A stretch of DNA of 64,000 bases from an uncultured Anaerolineae bacterium (GTDB lineage: Bacteria > Chloroflexota > Anaerolineae > Anaerolineales > Villigracilaceae), in assembly GCA_903822545.1 (NCBI GenBank), contig CAIJPN010000069.1, positions 124,001 through 188,000 of the forward strand, written 5' to 3'. A program made the translations under genes and the position numbers. This document shows, piece after piece, positions 43,161 through 51,291 of this stretch (position 1 is the first letter of the stretch; each line of letters begins with the position of its first letter). The notes under the pieces were generated by a model that saw nothing but the letters and a program-made list of their open reading frames with translations, was not told where the DNA came from and made no database searches.

Positions 43161-44795
43161 CTACCCTTCCAGCGCCAGGATGACGCCCTCGAATGGCCGC
43201 AGCGAAATGGTTTCTAGCGTTTCATGCCGGTCTAAATGGGTGGAAAGGAGGATTTTCCCACGCCGGGCATTGGGCAGGCTGACCTGGCGATTCTCGGCTG
43301 AGAAATTGAGCGCCACGATACATTCCGCCCTGTCGCTGGTTCGCCGGTATACAAAACAATTTTCGGCGCTGACAGTGACCGGGCTGTAGCTGCCCACTGC
43401 CAGGGCGGGGGTTTCCCGCCGCAGCTGTAGCAGCCGCCGGTAGAGAGTCAGCATGGAGGCCGGGTCATCTGCCTGGGCATTCATATTCCGCGTTTGGAAA
43501 TCTGCCGAAACCGGCAGCCACGGCTCGTTGGGTGAAAATCCTGCAAATGGGCTGTCATCCCACTGCATCGGCGTGCGGCACACATCGCGCGTGCGCGCAT
43601 GACCGAGATTTTTGCCCTGCGGGTCCACCACCTTCTCGGGCGGGATGTAACCGTTTTCCATGCCAAGTTCATCGCCGTAGTAAAGGGTGGGCGTACCGCG
43701 CAGGGTCAACAGCAGCATGGCTGCCAGCCGGGCCTGCGATTGTCCGCCAAAACGGGTAGCCAGGCGCGGCTGGTCGTGGTTGCCAAGCACGTAATTGGGC
43801 CAGGCAAACGGCGGCAGGGCTGCTTCGAGCTCATCCACTGACCCACGGATGCCCTCCGCGCTGAACGGCACCCACATCAGGCGGAAGTTGAAGGGGAGGT
43901 GCAGTTCGTCACCATTCTGGCCGTAGTAGCGCACCCAGCGCGGCAGCGGCCCCCACAATTCGCCAATGCCGCAGCGATCGTCGAATTCATCCAATACACC
44001 ACGGATTTGGCGGATCAACTCATGCACATCGTCCTGGTCAAGGTTGTATTTTTCCAAAAGGCGGCCATAAATGTCGTTGGGCGGCAGGTTGGGGCTGGCG
44101 TTGGGGTTGGTCGGATTGTCGCGCAGTTCTTTATCTTTGACGGTCATGGCGATGACATCCATGCGAAAGCCATCCACACCGCGCCGCAGCCAGAATCGCA
44201 ACGTCTCAAACATGGCGGTCTGCACTTCGGGGTTACGCCAGTTAAGATCGGGTTGTTCTTTGACGAACTGATGCAGGTAATATTGGCCGGTGTGCGGATC
44301 AAACGTCCAGGCCGGGCCGCCAAAGACGCTGCCCCAGTTGTTGGGCAGCCCATCTCCTCCCAAATTCTCCGAATTTTGGGAGAGCGAGGGGGAGCGCCAG
44401 ATATACCAATCGCGTTTGGGATTATCGCGGCTGGAGCGAGATTCTTTGAACCAGGGGTGCTGGTCGGATGTATGGTTGGGCACCCAGTCGATGATGATTT
44501 TCAGCCCGCGAGCGTGGGTTTCACGCACCAGCCGGTCAAAATCATCCAGGCTGCCAAAGAGCGGGTCCACATCACAGTAATCGGCGATATCGTAGCCGAA
44601 ATCAACCATTGGCGATGGGTAAAACGGGCTCAGCCAAATGGCCTGTACTCCCAGGTCGCGGATGTAATCCAGCTTTTCAATGATGCCATTCAAATCACCG
44701 ACACCATCACCGTTCGAATCTTTGAAACTGCGCGGGTAAACCTGGTACACCACGCAGCTTTGCCACCAAGGTTTGGAATTTGGAGAAGTGTGCAT
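43161..44795 (-). CDS. Alpha-glucosidase / oligo-1,6-glucosidase (GH13)
   Basis: This is a 544-residue GH13 enzyme: YQVYPRSFKDSNGDGVGDL, IIDWVPNHTSDQHPWF, nucleophile Asp213 (GFRMDV), acid/base Glu279 (IGELWG), His340-Asp341 (LGNHDQ). The DSNGDG loop binds Ca in relatives. The lack of a signal peptide points to cytoplasmic hydrolysis of maltose- or isomaltose-type oligosaccharides. Between YIWR and PNNWGS relatives have a short proline/glycine loop; here residues about 135-149 (SPSLSQNSENLGGDG) come from a palindromic repeat. The start is ATG 44795 with no clear ribosome site. The nucleotidyltransferase gene follows five bases after its stop. Confidence 0.92.
   Translation of the reverse strand: MHTSPNSKPWWQSCVVYQVYPRSFKDSNGDGVGDLNGIIEKLDYIRDLGVQAIWLSPFYPSPMVDFGYDIADYCDVDPLFGSLDDFDRLVRETHARGLKIIIDWVPNHTSDQHPWFKESRSSRDNPKRDWYIWRSPSLSQNSENLGGDGLPNNWGSVFGGPAWTFDPHTGQYYLHQFVKEQPDLNWRNPEVQTAMFETLRFWLRRGVDGFRMDVIAMTVKDKELRDNPTNPNASPNLPPNDIYGRLLEKYNLDQDDVHELIRQIRGVLDEFDDRCGIGELWGPLPRWVRYYGQNGDELHLPFNFRLMWVPFSAEGIRGSVDELEAALPPFAWPNYVLGNHDQPRLATRFGGQSQARLAAMLLLTLRGTPTLYYGDELGMENGYIPPEKVVDPQGKNLGHARTRDVCRTPMQWDDSPFAGFSPNEPWLPVSADFQTRNMNAQADDPASMLTLYRRLLQLRRETPALAVGSYSPVTVSAENCFVYRRTSDRAECIVALNFSAENRQVSLPNARRGKILLSTHLDRHETLETISLRPFEGVILALEG
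44350..44390. repeat. Palindromic repeat inside the alpha-glucosidase gene
   Basis: CTCCCAAATTC (44357-44367) pairs with GAATTTTGGGAG (44371-44382), one bulged T, around TCC, with C/T- and G/A-rich flanks. It is read in frame as part of SLSQNSENLGGD in a surface loop of the GH13 barrel. It is the second in-frame palindrome in a gene of this window. Confidence 0.65.
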
Positions 44796-45216
44796 TGGAA
44801 GGATTTTCTCAACTTAATTGGGGGAATTTAGCAAAAAACTACCGGGTTCGCTGCAAAAACCATTAACCGCTGAGAACGCGGAACGTGGAGATAAAAAGCA
44901 AAAAATCGACGAAGGGTCAACCTTTTACCTGCGGAATCTCTGAAAATCTCGGCGCGCCCTGCGGCAACTACCATTTTGCGGGAGAGACACTCCTGCAATC
45001 ATATCAGCAAATGGGATTTGGATAAACGGTTACCGCGCAGTTTAGGGGGAAGATCGCGAATTTCTTTTGTTAAAGAAATTTACTTAAGAATATTTCCAGT
45101 TTCCTGGTTGTAAGGGTGGAATTTGTTAAGACTGGGGTATAATGTTTTAACGTTAATGGCTGAACAGGGTCAGCTGTTTTTTTTGTAAACTTCTCAGGAG
45201 AGCCGGGAACCAAATT
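44796..45216 (+). other. Intergenic region with leader of the response-regulator-like gene
   Basis: This 421-bp stretch has no gene. TATAAT at 45138-45143 is the best -10 candidate for the gene at 45217, but no matching -35 box lies 15-19 bases upstream. A small hairpin followed by eight Ts lies in the presumed leader. The first 250 bp show nothing assignable. Confidence 0.45.
45159..45184 (+). terminator. Possible leader terminator (attenuator)
   Basis: GCTGA (45159-45163) and TCAGC (45170-45174) form a short stem, and eight Ts follow at 45177-45184. It lies between the TATAAT candidate and the start codon of the following gene. The stem is only five base pairs, so the call is tentative. 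Confidence 0.35.
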
Positions 45217-45876
45217 ATGTCACCAGCCACAATTTTAATTGTCGAAGGCAAGAAAACAGAAAAACCATCTTTTGCAGCACAGTTGCAAAAGAAAGGTTTT
45301 ACTGTTTTTACAGCCATTAACGGCAGTGATGCGGTGACCCGTCTCAATGAGATGGGGCCAGATGTGGTGGTGGTAAATGCGGCTTCGCTCGGCTCAACCG
45401 GTGTGCGCATCTGTCAATCGATTCAGGCCAAGCAGGAAGAGCACCTGCCTATCTTGCTGATCCTGGATGCCGGGAAAACGGTGGACAAACGGGCAGCCGA
45501 TGCGGTGCTCAACCTGCCGTTTACGGTGCAAAAACTGGCAAATCGGATTAAACCCTTCCTGCCAGGCGATGACGCCAATGTCATTCATGCCGGGCCGATC
45601 CGGTTGGATGTGGAACACCGGCGCGTAAAATGCCTTGGGAAAAATGGCAAGCTGACCCCGAGGCTTTCGATGCTGCTCCAGGTGTTGATCCAGCACCGGG
45701 GCGAGGTGATCGACCGGGAAGAGTTGTTCAAAAAAGTCTGGGATACGAACTACACCGGTGATACACGCACGCTGGATGTGCATATTTCCTGGCTGCGCAA
45801 GGCGCTGGAACTTGACCCCGATCATCCCAGGTTTTTGCATACCATCCGCGGGGTGGGATATCGGTTGGATGTGTAA
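45217..45876 (+). CDS. OmpR-like transcription factor with pseudo-receiver domain
   Basis: This 219-residue protein has a receiver-like domain (1-115) and a winged-helix DNA-binding domain (about 128-219; LTPRLSMLLQVLIQHRGEVI, RTLDVHISWLRKALE, TIRGVGYRLDV). The phosphorylation site is lost: Asn54 in PDVVVVNAAS replaces the acceptor Asp, the acidic pair is Glu10-Gly11 (ILIVEGKK), and the conserved Lys of the KPF motif is Leu (LNLPFT). It cannot be a normal phosphorelay target and no histidine kinase is adjacent. The GAGAGCC before the ATG is a modest ribosome site. It probably acts by dimerisation or ligand sensing. Confidence 0.85.
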   Translation: MSPATILIVEGKKTEKPSFAAQLQKKGFTVFTAINGSDAVTRLNEMGPDVVVVNAASLGSTGVRICQSIQAKQEEHLPILLILDAGKTVDKRAADAVLNLPFTVQKLANRIKPFLPGDDANVIHAGPIRLDVEHRRVKCLGKNGKLTPRLSMLLQVLIQHRGEVIDREELFKKVWDTNYTGDTRTLDVHISWLRKALELDPDHPRFLHTIRGVGYRLDV

Positions 45877-45880
45877 ACAC

Positions 45881-45911
45881 GAAGGCCAGCGATTATGCTG
45901 GCCTTCTGTTT
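45881..45911 (+). terminator. Rho-independent terminator
   Basis: GAAGGCCAGC (45881-45890) pairs perfectly with GCTGGCCTTC (45897-45906) around six bases, followed by TGTTT. It lies five bases past the stop of the regulator gene and between convergent genes, so it may serve both. Confidence 0.8.
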
Positions 45912-45935
45912 CGCGCAAAGATCGTGCGGTTTCGA

Positions 45936-47252
45936 TTAAGGTGGAGTAATGACAACCTGGAATTCTTCTCCCTGGTTGGAGATCAACCGGATGCCAATGG
46001 GGCGTCCGGTTTTTGCTTGGGGCAGGGGCAGGGTGGTGGGCAATTCGCCACCACGCACTGGCAAAACAGCCTGGGCAGCGCTGTGAAAAGTTTGCCCATC
46101 GAAACCCGGGTCAACTTCCCAGTAGCGGATAAATTCGCGGCTGGCAAGGCGGATTTGGCGGGGAGAAAGCTCGAAGGTGAGTTTGCCCACAGGCGCATCA
46201 CACCATACAGCCCGGAATGATCCTGGCGAGGGGCTTTTCTCGGGGCCAGGAAAAACACCCTGCAACAACATGGGGTGGCGCCCGGACTGCGGCGTATCCC
46301 AAAGCTCGAACGGGGCCGTACCCTGGCGGACGAGTCGCTCGCGGGCGGTGTGGATGGCGCGAAAGGTGGTATCCGTGGCGAGGAAGCGCCGTCCGTGGCG
46401 GGCGGCGACGAGCGGGGTGGTGCCAGAGCCGCAGAAAAAATCGGCGACAAGGTCACCGGGGTTGGAGGAGGCCAGGATGATGCGTTCAAGCAGGGCTTCG
46501 GGCTTTTGGGTGGGGTAGCCGGTGCGTTCGTTGTGCAGGCGGGCGACAACCGGGAAGTACCACCAGTCTTCGGGGACTTTTCCACGCTGGAGATCGGGGA
46601 TTTTGCCAAAACCAGCCTTGGTGGAGGCGGCAAAGGTTTTGACGGTGGTGGGATCGTAAGGCACGCGCACAGAGTCAGCGTTGAAGGTGTAGCCGGGGCC
46701 TTTGGTGCAGGCCAGGATGGTATCGTGTTTGCGGTTGAAGGCGGTTCGGATGGGGGATGGGCCGTGGTAGGCCCAGATTATCTCGTTGAGCAGGGATTCG
46801 GGGCCGAAGATTTCATCAAGCAGCAGGCGGGCGTAGGCATCGGCGTGCCAGTCGAGGTGCAGGTAGATGGTGCCGTTGGGGGCCAGCAGGCGGTGCATGA
46901 GCGACAGGCGTTCGTAGAGAAACTGGATGTAATCATCCAGGCTGTGCCAGTTGTCGGCGTAGCCTTCGGCCAGCAGCCAGTCTTTGGGTTTGCGCGAGTC
47001 TTCACCGCGCCCAATGCGGGCGGGGAATTTCCGGTTGGTGAAGAAAGGCGGGTCGGTGTAGATCAGGTCGATTTTTCCGGCATATTCGGGCAGGAGGGCG
47101 GCCATGATGGTCAGGTTGTCGCCGAGGTAGAGCCGGTTTGACGGTGAATTTTGCGGGTTGGGGCTGCCTTGCGGGGTGATAACTGCATCTCGAAACGGCG
47201 AGGCAGGCTGTGGGGCGGGTAAATCCTTGTTGGGCCAGGTGAGGGTGGGCAT
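45936..47252 (-). CDS. Orphan DNA methyltransferase (N6-adenine/N4-cytosine, beta-type order)
   Basis: This is a 438-residue enzyme of the N6_N4_Mtase family. The catalytic motif DPPF lies at 67-70 (LIYTDPPFF) and the SAM-binding FCGSGTT at 273-279, after GYPTQKP at 245-251, so the catalytic motif precedes the SAM motif as in the beta class. A C-terminal extension of about 130 residues may help target recognition. No restriction endonuclease is adjacent, so it is likely regulatory or a decayed system's survivor. I chose the ATG at 47252, just before the PTLTWPNKDL start, because longer frames overlap the upstream gene. Its target sequence is unknown. Confidence 0.85.
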   Translation of the reverse strand: MPTLTWPNKDLPAPQPASPFRDAVITPQGSPNPQNSPSNRLYLGDNLTIMAALLPEYAGKIDLIYTDPPFFTNRKFPARIGRGEDSRKPKDWLLAEGYADNWHSLDDYIQFLYERLSLMHRLLAPNGTIYLHLDWHADAYARLLLDEIFGPESLLNEIIWAYHGPSPIRTAFNRKHDTILACTKGPGYTFNADSVRVPYDPTTVKTFAASTKAGFGKIPDLQRGKVPEDWWYFPVVARLHNERTGYPTQKPEALLERIILASSNPGDLVADFFCGSGTTPLVAARHGRRFLATDTTFRAIHTARERLVRQGTAPFELWDTPQSGRHPMLLQGVFPGPEKSPSPGSFRAVWCDAPVGKLTFELSPRQIRLASREFIRYWEVDPGFDGQTFHSAAQAVLPVRGGELPTTLPLPQAKTGRPIGIRLISNQGEEFQVVITPP

Positions 47253-47305
47253 GAAGTTCCGGGTTGTTGGATCAGGCCAGGGTTTGGGAAAGGATCCCCA
47301 TTTCC

Positions 47306-48352
47306 CTATGACGTGATGATAATTTTTGTGCCGTAGCCTTTGCGATCCATGGTGGCTGGGTTGAGTTCGCTCATGGCGGCGCTGGGCAGGCACCAGCGGA
47401 AGAGCCATTGGGCTTCTTCGGTGCGCATGTTGATGCAGCCGCTGGACATGGGGACGCCGAAGTTGTCGTGCCAGTAGGTGCCGTGGAAGGCGTGGCCCTG
47501 AACGGTGAAGAAGGCTGTCCAGGGGACGCCGGGAAGTTCGTAAGCTTCGATGTCTGCGGCGAGGGAGCCATTGCCCATGTGTTTGGATGGCATTTTTACG
47601 CGCACGTTGAACTCGCCGATGGGGGTGCGGGTGGGGATGCCGTTGGGCCCGGGCTGGCTGCTAGGGCGGCCGGATGAAATGATGGTGGTGAAAACGGGCT
47701 GATCGTATTCGTAGCAGGTCAGGCGCTGGGTGCTGAGGGAAACTTCGATGCGTTTGTTCTGGAAGGGTACTTCGGGGCTGATGGGGGCCAGGTCTTCATC
47801 TTTGATCAGGCGAATGTGGGGCGCGGGTACGTAGTAGATGACTTCCAGCAGTTCGTCTTTGATGCCGTACCAGGGTTTGCCATCGGGGCCGGGGGCAATG
47901 CTATCGATCCAATGGATGGTGCCGTAGTACAGGCGGTAGGAAATTTGCCAGGTTTTACCGATAAGCCGCATGGCCTGGGTGAACGGGACGGTGACTTCGC
48001 CAATCTGGGCGTCTTTGCGCAGGGAGCTGGCCACCGGGTTGAGCAAGGCTTTGACTTTGACCACGCGGGCGCGGTGCAGGTAGCCGCCCCAAACGCGGTA
48101 CCAGACCGGGTTGTAGCCCGGCGTGGTGGCGGTGACTTCTTCGTATATGTGGACGATTTCGTCGCGGAAGCGCTGGCCGACAATGGAGCTGGTGTCGTCT
48201 GGGCGGCTGTAGACGCTGAGTTGGGTGGTGGCGACGCGTCCCAGCAGGCCATCGTCGAAGCTGTCGTAGGGCGGCTGGTAGGGCGCAAATGCCAGGCCAG
48301 CCAGTGAGATACCGGTAAGTTTGAGAAAGTCGCGGCGGGAAAGTTGGGTCAT
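47306..48352 (-). CDS. L,D-transpeptidase (YkuD), Tat-type signal
   Basis: This is a 348-residue protein. The N-terminus SRRDFLKLTGISLAGLAFA is a twin-arginine signal. The first half has two SH3-like segments (LSVYSRPDDTSSIVG, VWYRVWGGYLHRARVV). The YkuD catalytic domain ends with HGTYWHDNFG at 290-299 and SSGCINM with nucleophile Cys306. Such enzymes make 3-3 peptidoglycan cross-links or attach proteins to the wall. A Tat-exported transpeptidase is consistent with the Chloroflexota assignment. It precedes the DNA methyltransferase by 53 bp. Confidence 0.9.
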   Translation of the reverse strand: MTQLSRRDFLKLTGISLAGLAFAPYQPPYDSFDDGLLGRVATTQLSVYSRPDDTSSIVGQRFRDEIVHIYEEVTATTPGYNPVWYRVWGGYLHRARVVKVKALLNPVASSLRKDAQIGEVTVPFTQAMRLIGKTWQISYRLYYGTIHWIDSIAPGPDGKPWYGIKDELLEVIYYVPAPHIRLIKDEDLAPISPEVPFQNKRIEVSLSTQRLTCYEYDQPVFTTIISSGRPSSQPGPNGIPTRTPIGEFNVRVKMPSKHMGNGSLAADIEAYELPGVPWTAFFTVQGHAFHGTYWHDNFGVPMSSGCINMRTEEAQWLFRWCLPSAAMSELNPATMDRKGYGTKIIITS

Positions 48353-48408
48353 GGGTTTATTTTACCTGAACCGGAGGATTAACATCCATAAATTGGCTTA
48401 ATTGGATT

Positions 48409-48441
48409 GCCCCGCCCGGATGTTCCGCATCTGGGCAGGGC
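48409..48441. repeat. Imperfect inverted repeat
   Basis: Two 14-base arms (48409-48422 and 48428-48441) pair at 13 positions counting one G-T wobble, around TTCCG. It lies in the 181-bp divergent gap between the transpeptidase gene and the YiiX-type gene. Its function is unclear. Confidence 0.4.
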
Positions 48442-48533
48442 TGAAAGGTGGTAAAGACCAATTAATGAGAAGCCTGCCCAAAACAAGAAACTCCCAGGGC
48501 TAGCTGGCGTATAATGATTACGGAGAATTTTGT

Positions 48534-49109
48534 ATGATATACACATATACCATCAACGGCATCCCGGTGCAAACCGGGGATATTATCTGCACAATGAACG
48601 GCAAACCAAACGTCTTGCCAGGCGAATTTTGGCGATTGGTGGGGCGGCTGGTGCCTGGCGATGTGGATCACATAGCAATGTATCTCGGCCCGGATGGGCG
48701 CTGTGTGGAGGCGGGTGCGCTGGGGGTTTCACTGTTCGAAATCCATGACGGCGTATGGGATTCAGAGCATGTGATGATGGATCGCGGTACACTGGTGGAT
48801 ACGTTCTATGGTGTCGCATACCCGCTCGGCGATCTGGAATTGAGCGATGATGAGGAAGCTCACATGCGCCAGAAGGTGGCCGATTACTGCCTGAGTCACC
48901 TGGGACGCCCATACAACCTGAACTTCCTGAACCCCGATACGGATGAAGCCTTTTATTGCAGCCAGTTGGCTTACAAGGCTTATCTCGAAGTGGGCATCAA
49001 CCTGAATACTGGCATGTTCATGGAACAACTGCCGGGCACAAACCAGATCATTTATCCACAGGAGATCGCACAAGCTTGCAAGTTCGTGAAAGCTCTGAAA
49101 TTCCATTAG
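48534..49109 (+). CDS. YiiX/YebB-type permuted NlpC/P60 hydrolase
   Basis: This is a 191-residue papain-like amidase of the circularly permuted group. VQTGDIICT opens the domain, His46 lies in VDHIAMYLG, Glu59 in CVEAGALG, and the catalytic Cys142 in FYCSQLAYKAY after RPYNLNF. Family members cleave peptide or lipid amide bonds. No signal peptide is visible. GGAG lies eight bases before the ATG, and TATAAT at 48510-48515 is a possible -10 box. It diverges from the transpeptidase gene. Confidence 0.82.
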   Translation: MIYTYTINGIPVQTGDIICTMNGKPNVLPGEFWRLVGRLVPGDVDHIAMYLGPDGRCVEAGALGVSLFEIHDGVWDSEHVMMDRGTLVDTFYGVAYPLGDLELSDDEEAHMRQKVADYCLSHLGRPYNLNFLNPDTDEAFYCSQLAYKAYLEVGINLNTGMFMEQLPGTNQIIYPQEIAQACKFVKALKFH

Positions 49110-49143
49110 TGTTCCCTTTTAATTGTGTGAGCCACCTCTCTTC

Positions 49144-49176
49144 AACCCGTCTGCGGTTTTCAGCATCAGACGGGTT
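49144..49176 (+). terminator. Stem-loop after the YiiX-type gene
   Basis: AACCCGTCTG (49144-49153) pairs perfectly with CAGACGGGTT (49167-49176) across 13 bases. The T-tract is missing (GCTAAATC follows), so termination is likely but weaker than usual. Confidence 0.55.
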
Positions 49177-49251
49177 GCTAAATCTCGTAATAATTTCGGG
49201 CGCCGACAGATTCTCTGATCTCACTAAAATTAGCTGGCCTGGAGATAAGCA

Positions 49252-50304
49252 ATGCCACATCTTTTTGACTCACTAACCATCAAGGATATTACCCTCCGCA
49301 ACCGAATCGGCGTTTCGCCAATGTGTATGTACAGTTATACCGATGGCTTTTCGAACGATTGGCAGGTAGCACATTTGGGCGCCCGCGCGGTTGGCGGCGC
49401 AGGGCTGGTAATTGCCGAAGCCACCGCCGTTGACCCGCTTGGCCGCATCACACCCTGGGATGCAGGCATCTGGTCGGATGCGCAGATTGAGCCCCTGGGA
49501 CGGGTCACCCGCATTATCAAAGAAAATGGCGCAGTGGCAGGCATCCAAATTGCCCATGCTGGCAGGAAAGCCGGTTCCAAACGGCCCTGGGAAAGCAAAG
49601 AGCCCGAGCGGCCAGGCTGGCAAGGGGTTGCCCCCAGCCCGATCGCCTTCAATCCAGAAGCGCTGGTTCCGCGCGAATTGAGCGTGAAGGAAATCAAGGA
49701 AGTCCAAGATTCCTTTCGCGCCGGAGCTGTACGCGCCCTGGCTGCCGGTTTTGAGTGGCTGGAAATTCACGCCGCGCATGGCTACTTGATCCACAGCTTT
49801 TATTCCCCGCTCTCGAACCTGCGCAGCGATGAATACGGTGGCAGCTTCGAGAATCGCATCCGGTTTTTATTGGAAACCGTGCGCGCCATCCGCCCGGTCT
49901 GGCCTGAGCGCCTGCCGCTGACCGTGCGCATCTCCGGCACTGACTGGGTGGACGGTGGCTGGGGCGTGGAGGACTCGGTTGAATTGGCCCGGCGGCTGAA
50001 AACGGAAGGCGTTGACCTGGTGGATTGTTCCTCTGCCGGGGCAGTAGCTACGGCTCGGATTCCTGTGGGCGCGGGTTACCAGGTGCCCATTTCTGAAGCA
50101 GTTCGACGCGGAGCCGATATTCACACCGCCACGGTCGGGCTGATCACCGCCCCGGCGCAGGCTGATGAGATCATCCGCAACGGGCGGGCCGACCTGGTTT
50201 TGCTGGGGCGTGAAATGCTGCGCGATCCATACTGGGCTTTGCACGCAGCCCAGGCTCTCAGGCAGCCCTTGCCAGTCCCGCCACAATACCTGCGCGCTTT
50301 CTAA
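49252..50304 (+). CDS. namA: NADH:flavin oxidoreductase, Old Yellow Enzyme (YqjM/NamA class)
   Basis: This 350-residue FMN enzyme belongs to the thermophilic-like OYE class: Cys25 and Tyr27 in SPMCMYSY modulate FMN, and His173 and His176 in EIHAAHGYLIHSF bind the substrate carbonyl. RSDEYGGSFENR and LGREMLRDP are typical. It reduces alpha,beta-unsaturated carbonyl compounds with NAD(P)H. GGAG lies seven bases before the ATG, and a terminator follows the gene. Confidence 0.92.
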   Translation: MPHLFDSLTIKDITLRNRIGVSPMCMYSYTDGFSNDWQVAHLGARAVGGAGLVIAEATAVDPLGRITPWDAGIWSDAQIEPLGRVTRIIKENGAVAGIQIAHAGRKAGSKRPWESKEPERPGWQGVAPSPIAFNPEALVPRELSVKEIKEVQDSFRAGAVRALAAGFEWLEIHAAHGYLIHSFYSPLSNLRSDEYGGSFENRIRFLLETVRAIRPVWPERLPLTVRISGTDWVDGGWGVEDSVELARRLKTEGVDLVDCSSAGAVATARIPVGAGYQVPISEAVRRGADIHTATVGLITAPAQADEIIRNGRADLVLLGREMLRDPYWALHAAQALRQPLPVPPQYLRAF

Positions 50305-50313
50305 AAACACCGG

Positions 50314-50344
50314 CAAAACTCCGTCAGGCACTGGCGGAGTTTTG
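50314..50344 (+). terminator. Rho-independent terminator after the OYE gene
   Basis: CAAAACTCCG (50314-50323) pairs perfectly with CGGAGTTTTG (50335-50344) across 11 bases, starting ten bases past the stop. The T4 lies inside the stem. The remaining 200 bp before the next gene show nothing further. Confidence 0.7.
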
Positions 50345-50544
50345 ATTCCACGAATCTGCATGCCTGACTTTCCGCGCCGCAAAGAGAACCAGGTTTTAAT
50401 GGCGGCAATTGCGACTCAAAGCTGCTTCTTGTAATGACTACAAAAAGCCCTGCCAGGCGCTGCTCTTGGCTTGATATTTTTAGTCAACAGGTGCTAAACT
50501 AGCCGTAAGTGATCACGAAATTGGGCTTGCGAAAGGAGTTTTCA

Positions 50545-51103
50545 ATGACAGGGCAAGACAAATTCCATTGGGCAAAGCGGGTTTCCCGCAGGGATATTCA
50601 ACGCTTGTATGAGAGCGATGCGCAGGGGGTGCTGGATGAAGAACTACTCGATCAGGTTCATTTCGCCATCCATGCGCGGGTGAGCGATATGTTTGATGTG
50701 CGCGAAGCCCAGCAAACCGGGCGGGTCAAATGCCGGGAGTGCGGCGAGTATGCGCGCGAACCGCTGCGATATAATGCAAGGGGTGGCACGAATGCCGGTC
50801 GGGGAGAATGTCATCCAGGGAAACACTGACCAGGTGCGTGAACTGATTGAAACCCTGGCGGGCGGCCCAGGGGGCACACCCGGACTGTCATCGCTGGATG
50901 TGTGGCGTTCGGTCTATTACGATCCGGTGCGCCTGTTTAAGCAGTCCCATTCTCACAGCGAAGTGCAAAAGATTGCGGCCCAGCTTGGGATCAAGGGACG
51001 CAGCCAGATGTCCGAGGATGAGTTGATCCCTGAAATACTGCGGCTGGCTCCCGAACTAGCCGAAAAGCAGAAGCCAGCCGCAAGCTTGAGGGAGGTTCCA
51101 TGA
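50545..51103 (+). pseudogene. Broken zinc-ribbon protein gene with internal deletion and frameshift
   Basis: An N-terminal part starts at ATG 50545 (AAGGAG six bases before) and reads TGQDKFHWAKRVSRRDIQR through to VKCRECGEY, then ends out of frame at 50829. From about 50774 a different frame reads PVGENVIQGNTDQVRELIE, SSLDVWRSVYYDPVRLFK and a SAP/Rho-N-like LGIKGRSQMSEDELIPEI to 51103. I recall these two blocks as ends of one family in Anaerolineae whose centre holds the rest of a zinc ribbon; the centre is missing here. The simplest reading is one gene that lost its middle. Two short separate genes are the alternative. Confidence 0.55.
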
Positions 51104-51291
51104 CAATTAATTGGCAGGAAATCAACCAGGCGCTGTTTCCGCTCAAAGGCTACGAAGATGCCTGCCAGCGTTTCCGGGAATCCTTCGGGTATGCGAAAAC
51201 CAAACAGCTTAAACGGTTTTCCCCTGGAAAGCTATTTGAATCGCACTCACAAGGATTTTCAGATGATGACTTTCCAAGACGCAACAGTTAA
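51100..51291 (+). CDS. Small protein of unknown function, possibly truncated
   Basis: This is a 63-residue frame beginning MTINWQEINQALFPLKGYED. Its ATG overlaps the preceding frame's stop (ATGA) and has GGAGG four bases upstream, so translation is likely. The first 30 residues look like a protein start and the rest is basic and unremarkable; it overlaps the DUF2891 start by 29 bases. It may be the stub of a longer partner gene of the broken gene before it. Confidence 0.4.
   Translation: MTINWQEINQALFPLKGYEDACQRFRESFGYAKTKQLKRFSPGKLFESHSQGFSDDDFPRRNS

Noticed and set aside
46275-47141. 288-codon Gly/Val-rich frame opposite the DNA methyltransferase
   Set aside because: It is antisense to a gene with clear catalytic and SAM motifs and has no features of its own.
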